Part shown: piece by piece, positions 1 to 5,784 of the stretch | Numbering within the stretch: position 1 is the first letter of the stretch | Layout: every line of letters starts with the position of its first letter | NCBI GenBank assembly: GCA_009693345.1 | Contig: SHXL01000150.1 | Coordinates: forward strand, 1-6,887 | DNA length: 6,887 bases | Source: Betaproteobacteria bacterium | GTDB lineage: Bacteria > Pseudomonadota > Gammaproteobacteria > Burkholderiales > SG8-39 | Direction of reading: 5' to 3' | The notes under the pieces: generated by a model | Databases searched by the model: none | What the model saw: only the letters and a program-made list of their open reading frames with translations | Told to the model about the DNA's origin: nothing | Position numbers and translations under genes: made by a program

Positions 1-1
1 G

Positions 2-1012
2 ATCGTGATGGGCCCGGTACTGGGGGTGTCGGTGGCCGATCTCTACTCGGCGTCCTTTGGGCCCGGTTTCCTGCTGGCTGGCATCTACATCGTTTACCTG
101 ATGGTTCGCAGTTTTATCAATCCGAAGCTGGGGCCGCCGGTACCGAAGGAAGACCGGGTCACGGATATCTGGGCGATTCTGAAGGAGGTCGCTGTCGGCG
201 TCCTGCCGCTGTTCCTGCTGATCGGCGCCACGATGGGTTCCATTCTTGCGGGCCTGGCGACGCCGACCGAGGCGGCGGGGATCGGGGCGCTCGGCGCGAT
301 GATCCTTGCCGTCTGCTATGGCAGGGCAAGCTACGCCGCGCTCAAGCGGGCGTGCATCAGCGCCATGACCACCTCGAGCATGGTGCTGCTCCTCGCGGTT
401 ACGTCGAACATCTTCGGCGCCGTATTCTCGCGCATGGGAACCGCGACCTGGATTACCGAGGCGATGGTCGCGATGCCGGTGCCGCCGATCGTGATGCTGG
501 GTTTCGTCGTAATCCTCATTTTTCTTCTTGGCTGGCCGTTCGAATGGCCGGCGATCATTCTCGTCTTCCTGCCCATCTTCTACCCCGTGGTCGAGGCATT
601 GCGGCCGTCGGTGTCCCAGACCCTGGGCATCGCGCCCGACATGTTCATGATCTGGTTCGGCACCGTCGTCGCGGTCACGCTGCAGACGGCCTACCTGTCG
701 CCGCCGGTGGCGATGTCAGCGTATTACCTAAAACAGGTGGTGAAAGAGTGGTCGCTTGGCACGATCTACAGCGGCATGTTCCAGTTCATGGTCCTGCAGT
801 GCATCGCGATCGTGATCGTCATGTTCGTGCCGTCGATCGCCACCTACCTTCCCGAGAAACTGCAGGCGGAATCGCGCGCGGTCGTCACGGAGGACGTTGA
901 CGACAGCATGAACAGCCTCGAGGAAGATCCGGCGGCGGCGATGAAGCAACAAGCCGAGGAAGACGAGAAGGCCGACGCGCTCGAGAAAGACGCCCTGAAG
1001 GCAAGGAAGTAG
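2..1012 (+). CDS. TRAP transporter large permease (DctM family), 5'-truncated by window edge
   Basis: This is the C-terminal 336 residues of the large membrane subunit of a tripartite ATP-independent periplasmic (TRAP) transporter, which imports organic anions using an ion gradient together with a small membrane subunit and a periplasmic binding protein. The reading frame is open to the window edge, so the true start lies upstream. Seen directly: several long hydrophobic segments (fragment residues about 20-38, 65-85, 92-106, 125-145, 160-200, 212-235, 258-285), the DctM-type LATPTEAAGIG motif at about 85-94 and the WPFEWPAIILVFLP segment at 178-191. After the last membrane segment comes a charged, acid-rich tail of about 50 residues (285-336, many Glu, Asp, Lys), longer than most DctM proteins carry. 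The gene ends in TAG, 9 bases before a PatB-like gene in the same frame, so the two are probably cotranscribed. Substrate unknown. Confidence 0.93.
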   Translation: MVMGPVLGVSVADLYSASFGPGFLLAGIYIVYLMVRSFINPKLGPPVPKEDRVTDIWAILKEVAVGVLPLFLLIGATMGSILAGLATPTEAAGIGALGAMILAVCYGRASYAALKRACISAMTTSSMVLLLAVTSNIFGAVFSRMGTATWITEAMVAMPVPPIVMLGFVVILIFLLGWPFEWPAIILVFLPIFYPVVEALRPSVSQTLGIAPDMFMIWFGTVVAVTLQTAYLSPPVAMSAYYLKQVVKEWSLGTIYSGMFQFMVLQCIAIVIVMFVPSIATYLPEKLQAESRAVVTEDVDDSMNSLEEDPAAAMKQQAEEDEKADALEKDALKARK

Positions 1013-1021
1013 TATCTGCAA

Positions 1022-2149
1022 GTGTTCGATTTCGACCAGCCGCCAGAGCGGCGCGGCACCTGGAGCACGCGCTGGGAGCGCTATCCGGCCGACGTAATTC
1101 CGCTTTGGGTGGCGGATACCGATTTCCGTGCGCCGCCCCCGGTGCTTGAGGCGATGCGACGGCGTCTCGCTCACGGTGTCTTCGGCTACAACGTGCCCCC
1201 CGCCGCACTGCGTGACGCGGTGGTCGAGCGCATGCGGCGGCTGTACGGCTGGCGCGTCGAGCCGGACTGGGTGGTATTTGTCTCGGGCGTGGTACCGGGA
1301 CTGCATCTCGCCGCGCGCCACCTCACGCGGGCGGACCAGCATGCGCTGGTGCCGACGCCGGTCTATCACCACCTCAGGCGCGCGCTAGTGCTCGCCAAGC
1401 GCGAGCTTGCCAACGTCCCGCTCGTGTTGTCGCAGGGCAGATGGGTGTGGGACGAAGAATTCCTCGCTGCCGCGGTCAAGCCGAATTCTCGCCTGCTGTT
1501 CCTTTGCAACCCGCAGAACCCGGGCGGCACGATCTTCACGCGCGACGAGCTGCATCGCCTCGCCGCTTTCGCGCAGAAGCACGATCTCGTGATCTGCTCG
1601 GACGAGATCCACGCCGACATCCTGCTGGACGAGGGCAAACCGCACGTGCCGATCGCGAGCGTTTCGCGCGACGCGTCGCGCCGCAGCGTGACGCTCATCT
1701 CCCCCAACAAGGCCTTCGGCTTTCCCGGCGCCGGCTGCGCCTTCGCGATCATCGAGGACCCGGAATTGCGGCGTGCATTCTGCGCCGACCATCACGCCAC
1801 GGTGCACGATCCCTCGGTGTTCGGCTTTGAAGCCGCGCTCGCCGCGTACCGCGAGTGCGGCGAATGGCTGGAAGCGCAGTTGGCATACTTGCGCGCAAAC
1901 CGCGACTTCGTGGAGCGCGAAGTCGGCGCGATGCGCGGGTTGAAGATGGCGCACGTCGAGGCGACCTACCTTGCCTGGATCGACGCATCCGGACTCGGCG
2001 TGCCAGATCCGTATCAGTATTTTCTCGAGCGTGGCGTTGCACTTTCGCCAGGGGCGCAGTTCGGCGCGCCGGGATTCGTGCGATTGAATTTCGGCACGCA
2101 GCGAGCCTTGCTTGAAAAAGCCCTGCGACGGATGAAAAGCAACAGCTAG
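1022..2149 (+). CDS. PatB/MalY-type PLP-dependent C-S lyase or aminotransferase
   Basis: This 375-residue fold-type I PLP enzyme resembles the MalY/PatB group (cystathionine or cysteine-conjugate beta-lyases, which give pyruvate, ammonia and a thiol), a cytosolic family usually about 380-400 residues long. Visible hallmarks: an N-terminal segment with DFDQPPERRGT and PLWVADTDF, the NPQNPGG motif at 163-169 (N166 expected to contact PLP), SDEIHAD with D194 as the pyridine-nitrogen ligand, SPNK with K230 as the Schiff-base lysine, and R354 in FVRLNFG as the carboxylate-binding arginine. The start is uncertain. GTG at 1022 gives the usual N-terminus, but the purine-rich AAGGAAG at 1003-1009 lies 12 bases away and would suit an in-frame CTG at 1016 better. 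The gene lies 9 bases after the TRAP permease, so the substrate may be what that transporter imports. A transaminase role instead of a lyase role cannot be excluded. Confidence 0.9.
   Translation: MFDFDQPPERRGTWSTRWERYPADVIPLWVADTDFRAPPPVLEAMRRRLAHGVFGYNVPPAALRDAVVERMRRLYGWRVEPDWVVFVSGVVPGLHLAARHLTRADQHALVPTPVYHHLRRALVLAKRELANVPLVLSQGRWVWDEEFLAAAVKPNSRLLFLCNPQNPGGTIFTRDELHRLAAFAQKHDLVICSDEIHADILLDEGKPHVPIASVSRDASRRSVTLISPNKAFGFPGAGCAFAIIEDPELRRAFCADHHATVHDPSVFGFEAALAAYRECGEWLEAQLAYLRANRDFVEREVGAMRGLKMAHVEATYLAWIDASGLGVPDPYQYFLERGVALSPGAQFGAPGFVRLNFGTQRALLEKALRRMKSNS
2146..2149. other. Convergent genes sharing a CTAG stop palindrome
   Basis: The palindrome CTAG carries the TAG stop of the plus-strand PatB gene (2147-2149) and the TAG stop of the minus-strand VOC gene (2148-2146). 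The two coding regions overlap tail to tail by 4 bases, leaving no room for an intergenic terminator. No hairpin with a T-run was seen at the junction on either strand. Confidence 0.95.
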
Positions 2150-2994
2150 CTGCGCATCCAGGCCGTGCCCCACAGGTTGAGCGTGCGCGGCTCGTGCGGC
2201 CAGGTGCGATACACGACCTCTTCGGTCATCAGCTCGAGCTCGGCCGAGAACTCGACCTTGTGGCCGTCGGGGTCCTCGATCATGAAAAACAGGTTGTTGC
2301 CGGGCCCATGGCGCCCCGGTCCCCACCACAGCGGAATCCTCAGCTTCGCCATGTGGTCGCCCCAGTCGCGGATCGCGTTCCAGCTGCCGGTTTCGTAGCT
2401 ATGGTGGTCCGGGCGCGACGCGGGCGCGCGGAAGGTCGCGAAGCTGTGGTGCTCCGGGTCCGAGCGCAGGAACACCGCGGCGAGGTCTTCATTTTCCAGC
2501 ACGCGATCGGACTCCCGCGCGCCGAGGATGTCGCGGTAGAACGCCAGCAAACCCGGCACGCGCACACTCGCGCAGACGAAATGCTGCAGGCGTCCCGCCA
2601 ATGCGCTTTGGATGCCCGAAACCCGCAATGGAAGGCCGAAGACGACGCGCCTGCCGTCGGGGTCAGTCACCGCGAAGGCGCCCTCCGCAAACAGCGGCGA
2701 AGGCGACGGCTCGCGTGCGACGCCCAGGTGCTCGAGCGCGGCGGCGTAGCTCGCAAGCTGCGCCGCATCGCGCATCGCGAAGGCGAAGTAAGGGACCGTC
2801 CCCTTCGCGCCGTTGCCCACGATCAGGCGCCGTCCGTGTCCCTGCACCAGCCACTGTGCGTTCGGCAGCGCCTCGACGCGGTCGTCGAGCAGCTGGCCGT
2901 AGAAGCGGGCAAGCTGTTCGGGCTCCGTGCTGTCGCGCCGCAGGTGATGCAGCCTTGCAGGCCAGATGCAGGCAGACGATTGAAGGGCGGTCAT
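2146..2994 (-). CDS. Two-domain VOC family protein, extradiol-dioxygenase-like
   Basis: A 282-residue protein built of two vicinal-oxygen-chelate (glyoxalase/extradiol dioxygenase) modules, about 13-122 and 135-255. The C-terminal module has the Fe-ligand pattern of type I extradiol dioxygenases: H138 (LQH), H197 or H198 (DHHSYE) and E248 (DGHKVEF). H183 and H229 fit second-sphere histidines. The stretch from H229 to E248 follows the extradiol signature, except that the conserved Tyr before DPDG is M238. Family knowledge suggests a cytosolic Fe(II)-dependent ring-cleaving dioxygenase, but VOC proteins are diverse (glyoxalase, thiol transferase), so the substrate is open. Start choice: ATG at 2994 overlaps the ChaC stop as ATGA, and two tandem AAGGAA boxes lie just upstream (3006-2995), the distal one 6 bases from the ATG. 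The frame stays open upstream to 3495, but that part is a shadow of the ChaC gene. Confidence 0.88.
   Translation of the reverse strand: MTALQSSACIWPARLHHLRRDSTEPEQLARFYGQLLDDRVEALPNAQWLVQGHGRRLIVGNGAKGTVPYFAFAMRDAAQLASYAAALEHLGVAREPSPSPLFAEGAFAVTDPDGRRVVFGLPLRVSGIQSALAGRLQHFVCASVRVPGLLAFYRDILGARESDRVLENEDLAAVFLRSDPEHHSFATFRAPASRPDHHSYETGSWNAIRDWGDHMAKLRIPLWWGPGRHGPGNNLFFMIEDPDGHKVEFSAELELMTEEVVYRTWPHEPRTLNLWGTAWMRS
2991..2994 (-). other. ATGA stop/start overlap between ChaC and VOC genes
   Basis: On the minus strand the TGA of the ChaC gene (2993-2991) overlaps the ATG of the VOC gene (2994-2992). With the AAGGAA boxes just upstream, this implies translational coupling or re-initiation and a single mRNA. 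The arrangement fixes the VOC start and argues that the two proteins are made together. Confidence 0.9.
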
Positions 2995-3566
2995 TTCCTT
3001 TTCCTTGCCGGGGCCAGTCCCGTCGCCGCATCCAGGATGCGGGCGAGGTGCGGATCGTTCACCCCAAGTGCCAGCATGTGTTCCAGTGTATTGCGGATGT
3101 AGTCCACGCATCGGCCGCGCTGGCCAATGCCCTGTGCCACCAGGCGCGCGCGGCCGTGCAAGTCCAGTTCCCGCACGAACTGGCGATGCGTGGTGTCGGC
3201 GACGAAGGCGAGCGCATGAATGCGCCGCCCCGGCGCCAGCAGGACCGGGATCAGCGTCGGCTTGTAGACCCTGTTGAGCATTTCGCGCTTCCAGAGCGTC
3301 GCCAGCACGCGGCGTACGCGTGCCGCGGGCACGCGAAACGCCATGCCCCAGCATGATCCGCCGCGGCACAGGCCCATTACCAGGCCCGGCTTTTCCAGCG
3401 TGCCGCGATACCGGTTCGACAGTATGCAAAGTGCCCGGTGATAGCCGCGCACCAACGCGGCGGCATGTTCGCTCGCGCGGAATCCGGGCGCCCACATGAG
3501 CGATCCGTAGCCGAACACCCAGAGATCGCCGCGCGGCAGGCGTTCGAGAAACTGTGTGATCTCCAT
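2991..3566 (-). CDS. ChaC-like gamma-glutamylcyclotransferase
   Basis: A 191-residue cytosolic protein of the ChaC group, which cleaves glutathione to 5-oxoproline and Cys-Gly. Seen: the substrate-loop motif VFGYGSLMWAPGF (17-29, GYGSL at 19-23), the strand SCWGMAFRVP (71-80), and LWKREML where E95 matches the catalytic glutamate of the family, followed by Y100 and P102 as usual. The length is typical of bacterial ChaC proteins. The C-terminus is basic (ARKRK). The ATG at 3566 is the first possible start, because an in-frame TAA (minus strand, 3578-3576) lies just upstream inside the -10 element. CCGGCCGG precedes the ATG, so there is no Shine-Dalgarno. This is the first gene of a two-gene operon whose next gene overlaps it by 4 bases. 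The assignment to the family is firm. Strict glutathione specificity is inferred from the family. Confidence 0.93.
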   Translation of the reverse strand: MEITQFLERLPRGDLWVFGYGSLMWAPGFRASEHAAALVRGYHRALCILSNRYRGTLEKPGLVMGLCRGGSCWGMAFRVPAARVRRVLATLWKREMLNRVYKPTLIPVLLAPGRRIHALAFVADTTHRQFVRELDLHGRARLVAQGIGQRGRCVDYIRNTLEHMLALGVNDPHLARILDAATGLAPARKRK

Positions 3567-3574
3567 CCGGCCGG

Positions 3575-3580
3575 ATTATA
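3575..3580 (-). promoter_or_regulatory. -10 element (TATAAT) for the ChaC-VOC operon, leaderless arrangement
   Basis: The minus strand reads a perfect TATAAT at 3580-3575. A start 6-8 bases downstream would fall at about 3569-3567, directly before the ATG at 3566-3564, which has no Shine-Dalgarno. The -35 region, inside the opposite gene at about 3597-3603, is weak (T-rich, poor match to TTGACA). The inference is a transcript with a 5' leader of zero to a few bases. Confidence 0.6.
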
Positions 3581-3584
3581 GAAT
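3579..3584 (+). promoter_or_regulatory. -10 element (TAGAAT) for the sulfite-oxidase/decarboxylase operon, leaderless arrangement
   Basis: The plus strand reads TAGAAT (5 of 6 matches to TATAAT) ending at 3584. Seven bases further is 3591, the A of the ATG. No Shine-Dalgarno precedes this ATG, and the -35 position at 17-bp spacing (3556-3561, GTGATC) matches poorly. The element shares bases 3579-3580 with the opposing TATAAT, so polymerase should not occupy both at once. Confidence 0.45.
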
Positions 3585-3590
3585 GCGTCC

Positions 3591-4661
3591 ATGGCGGAAA
3601 AACGCAGGGCGCCGATCGTCGGACGGTACACGCAGGAGGAGCTCGCGCTCGCGACGCGCAACAGCGGCATGCCGCTGGAGGCCCTGCGCTACGACCTCAC
3701 GCCCGCCGGGCTGCACTACCTGCTGATCCACTTCGACATTCCCGCCGCCGATGCCGCGACCTGGGAGTTGCGCATCGAAGGCCTGGTGGCGCGGTCCCGG
3801 ACGTTCAGCCTCGCCCAGCTCCAGGGCCTGCCCGCGAGCACGGTGCGCGTCACGATGGAGTGCGCCGGCAATGGCCGCGGCCAGACCTCGCCGCGCTACC
3901 CGTCCATGCCCTGGCTGGAGGAGGGGGTTTCGACGGCGGAATGGACGGGGGTTTCACTTTCGTTGTTGTTCAAGGAAATTCAAGTAAAAGAGTCGGCCCG
4001 GGAGATCGTTTTTCACGGGGCGGATCGCGGCTTCGACCGTGGCGTCGAGCACAGCTTCTCGCGCAGCCTGGCGCCTGCGGAGGCGATGCGCGACGACGTT
4101 CTGGTCGCATACGCGATGAACGGCCAGCCGCTCTTGCCGCAGCACGGCGCGCCGCTGCGCCTGGTGGTGCCCGACTGGTACGGCATGGCGAGCGTAAAGT
4201 GGCTCGCGCGCATCGAAGCGATCGATCACGCCTTCGAGGGCGTGCAGCAGATGGGCAGCTACCACTTTCGCACCGTCGCGGGCGAGAAGGGCGTGCCCTG
4301 CTCGCGCATGCGCGTGAATTCCCTCATGGCGCCGCCGGGCATTCCCGATTACTACGGCCGCAGGCGGACCGTGGACGCCGGATGGGTGGAGATCCTCGGC
4401 CGCGCCTGGTCGGGTAGCGCACCGATCAGGCGTGTCGAGTTCGCGGCCGATGGGGTCTGGCAGGACGCGGTACTCGATGCGCCGACGGGCGATCATGCCT
4501 GGCGGCGCTGGACCGCGCGCTGGAACGCGCCGTCCGGCGCGCACGAACTGCGCTGCCGGGCCACGGATGAATCAGGCGCCGTGCAGCCGCTCGATCCGCC
4601 TTGGGATGTGACAGGATTCGGAAATAATGCCGCGCAACGAGTCGAGGTGATTGCCAGATGA
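3591..4661 (+). CDS. Sulfite-oxidase-family molybdopterin enzyme without signal peptide
   Basis: A 356-residue protein with the sulfite oxidase molybdopterin-binding domain (about 30-220) followed by the Mo-co oxidoreductase dimerisation domain (about 235-356). Seen: TMECAGNGR with C91 as the expected molybdenum ligand, NGQPLLPQHGAPLR at 177-190, the PDWYGMASVKW block at 194-204 and GRAWSG at 270-275 in the second domain. The family oxidises sulfite to sulfate or acts on related substrates. There is no haem-b5 domain and no Tat or Sec signal. An in-frame TAG at 3579-3581 closes the frame just upstream of the ATG, so a hidden signal is ruled out. Unlike periplasmic SorA-type enzymes it is therefore probably cytosolic, with unknown electron acceptor. 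It is first of three overlapping genes. Codons 120-135 (3948-3995) are unusually AT-rich. Sulfite as the actual substrate is an inference. Confidence 0.9.
   Translation: MAEKRRAPIVGRYTQEELALATRNSGMPLEALRYDLTPAGLHYLLIHFDIPAADAATWELRIEGLVARSRTFSLAQLQGLPASTVRVTMECAGNGRGQTSPRYPSMPWLEEGVSTAEWTGVSLSLLFKEIQVKESAREIVFHGADRGFDRGVEHSFSRSLAPAEAMRDDVLVAYAMNGQPLLPQHGAPLRLVVPDWYGMASVKWLARIEAIDHAFEGVQQMGSYHFRTVAGEKGVPCSRMRVNSLMAPPGIPDYYGRRRTVDAGWVEILGRAWSGSAPIRRVEFAADGVWQDAVLDAPTGDHAWRRWTARWNAPSGAHELRCRATDESGAVQPLDPPWDVTGFGNNAAQRVEVIAR
4658..4661 (+). other. ATGA stop/start overlap between molybdoenzyme and decarboxylase alpha genes
   Basis: The TGA at 4659-4661 closes the sulfite-oxidase-like gene and overlaps the ATG at 4658-4660 of the next gene. 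GAGGTGA at 4644-4650 gives a strong Shine-Dalgarno 7 bases before that ATG, still inside the upstream coding region. This supports cotranscription and fixes the start of the alpha subunit. Confidence 0.93.
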
Positions 4662-5197
4662 AACAGAACGCAGGGCCCGCGTGGCCCGACCAGATCTACA
4701 GGACGCTCAAGGATGCGGGCGTCCGGCAGGTGGCCTATGTGCCTGACGCCGGGCACAAGCGGCTGATCGAGCTTTGTCTCGCGGACCCGGAATTGAATTC
4801 GGTCGTCCTCACCACGGAGGAAGAGGGCATCGGGCTCACCGCGGGCGCCTGGCTGGGCGGCGTGCGCGGCGCCCTGCTGATGCAATCCAGCGGCGTCGGC
4901 AACTGCATCAATGCGCTGGGCATGACGCGCGAGTGCCGCTTCCCGCTGCTGATGCTGATCACGATGCGGGGCCAGAAAGGCGAATTCAATCCGTGGCAGG
5001 TGCCGATGGGGCAGGCGACGCCCGCGGTGCTCGAGGCGATGGGCGTGGTGGTGCACGAAGCGGACAGCGCCGAGGCGATGGCGCCCACGGTGGACGCCGC
5101 CGCGCGCCTCGCCTTCGGCAGCTACCAGGCGGTGGCGGTGTTGATCTCGCAGGCGGTGATCGGCATCAAGAGCTTCCAGGACCAGGCTTCCCGATGA
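4658..5197 (+). CDS. ComD-like TPP-dependent decarboxylase, alpha subunit (sulfopyruvate/phosphonopyruvate type)
   Basis: A 179-residue protein matching the N-terminal (pyrimidine-binding) domain of TPP enzymes as a separate subunit, as in sulfopyruvate decarboxylase ComD. Seen: TTEEEG at 52-57, which carries the glutamate that activates the cofactor, LLMQSSGVGNCINAL at 73-87, and an RGQKGEFNPWQVPMG stretch at 104-118 that resembles the RG..GE...Q.PMG pattern of ComD. The length fits ComD (about 170 residues). The domain is not active alone and must pair with the beta subunit encoded next. The family removes CO2 from 3-carbon 2-oxo acids bearing a sulfonate or phosphonate group. Which acid is used here cannot be read from the sequence. 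The strong ribosome site and overlap with the upstream gene indicate coordinated production with the molybdoenzyme. Confidence 0.9.
   Translation: MKQNAGPAWPDQIYRTLKDAGVRQVAYVPDAGHKRLIELCLADPELNSVVLTTEEEGIGLTAGAWLGGVRGALLMQSSGVGNCINALGMTRECRFPLLMLITMRGQKGEFNPWQVPMGQATPAVLEAMGVVVHEADSAEAMAPTVDAAARLAFGSYQAVAVLISQAVIGIKSFQDQASR
5194..5197 (+). other. ATGA stop/start overlap between decarboxylase alpha and beta genes
   Basis: The TGA of the alpha gene (5195-5197) overlaps the ATG of the beta gene (5194-5196). Only weak purine stretches precede it (AGGA at 5178-5181, AGG at 5184-5186), so translation of beta probably depends on coupling to alpha. That would suit subunits needed in equal amounts. 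Confidence 0.92.
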
Positions 5198-5784
5198 AAA
5201 ACGTGCTGCGCCGCAGGCAGGTAGTAGAAATTCTATTAGGGGAAAGGAAGGATCTCTTAGTAGTGGCGGGCCTGGGTTCCACGGCCTGGGACATCACCGC
5301 GGCGGGCGATTCGCCGCTCAATTTTCCTCTCTGGGGCGCGATGGGCAACGCGGCGATGATCGGTCTCGGTCTCGCGCTCGCCCAACCGAAACGGCGCGTG
5401 CTGGTGCTCACCGGCGACGGCGAGATGCTGATGGGATTGGGATCGCTGGCCACCATCGGCGTGCAGAGACCGCGCAACCTCTCGGTGGTGGTAATCGACA
5501 ACGAACGCTATGGCGAAACCGGTATGCAGGCCACGCACACGGCGGCTGGGGCGGATCTCGCCAAAGTCGCGCAGGCCTGCGGCTTCAAGATCGTCAGGCA
5601 GGTCCGCAACGCCAGTCAGCTGCAGGCGTTGCGGGCCGCCATCCACCGGCCCTCCGGCCCGCTCTTCGCCCAGGTGAAGGTGGTGGCCGAGAAGATCCCG
5701 CTGGTGCTGCCCCCGCGCGACGGTGGGTTGCTTAAGTCCCGGTTTCGAAAGGCTTTGCTGGGTGAGCAAGCGGACCTTGATTAA
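5194..5784 (+). CDS. ComE-like TPP-dependent decarboxylase, beta subunit
   Basis: A 196-residue protein matching the C-terminal TPP diphosphate-binding domain as a separate subunit (ComE type). The cofactor motif runs from G74-D75-G76 to D102-N103, the usual GDG-x(25-30)-N spacing, with the divalent metal held by D75 and N103. Also seen: PLWGAMGNAAMIGLGLALA at 45-63, the GxMGxAxxxGxGLAxA block typical of this group, and ERYGETGMQ at 104-112. It should form the active site together with the ComD-like protein. The last residues (PPRDGG then a basic helix to about 190) are ordinary for the family. Codons 10-24 are a cluster of AT-ending, rare-looking codons (GTA, ATT, CTA, TTA, GGG, AGG) in an otherwise GC-rich gene. 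It is last of the three-gene operon. No convincing terminator follows within the next 95 bases. Confidence 0.9.
   Translation: MKNVLRRRQVVEILLGERKDLLVVAGLGSTAWDITAAGDSPLNFPLWGAMGNAAMIGLGLALAQPKRRVLVLTGDGEMLMGLGSLATIGVQRPRNLSVVVIDNERYGETGMQATHTAAGADLAKVAQACGFKIVRQVRNASQLQALRAAIHRPSGPLFAQVKVVAEKIPLVLPPRDGGLLKSRFRKALLGEQADLD

Noticed and set aside
1385..2329. Minus-strand frame of 314 codons opposite the PatB-like gene.
   Set aside because: The plus strand encodes all PLP-enzyme motifs here. The antisense product has no recognisable features.
2194..3102. Long plus-strand open frame of 302 codons opposite the VOC gene.
   Set aside because: It is antisense to a gene with clear VOC motifs, has an Arg/Ala-rich sequence without a domain, and no ribosome site. 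Long shadow frames are usual in GC-rich DNA.
2146..3495. A 449-codon minus-strand frame that would fuse extra N-terminal sequence to the VOC protein.
   Set aside because: The part upstream of 2994 is the ChaC gene read in another frame. ATGA overlap, AAGGAA boxes and domain limits support the start at 2994.
4774..5784. 336-codon frame that starts inside the alpha gene and ends with the beta gene.
   Set aside because: The first 140 codons are the alpha gene out of frame, and the beta subunit starts at the ATGA overlap at 5194. A single-chain fused enzyme is not supported.
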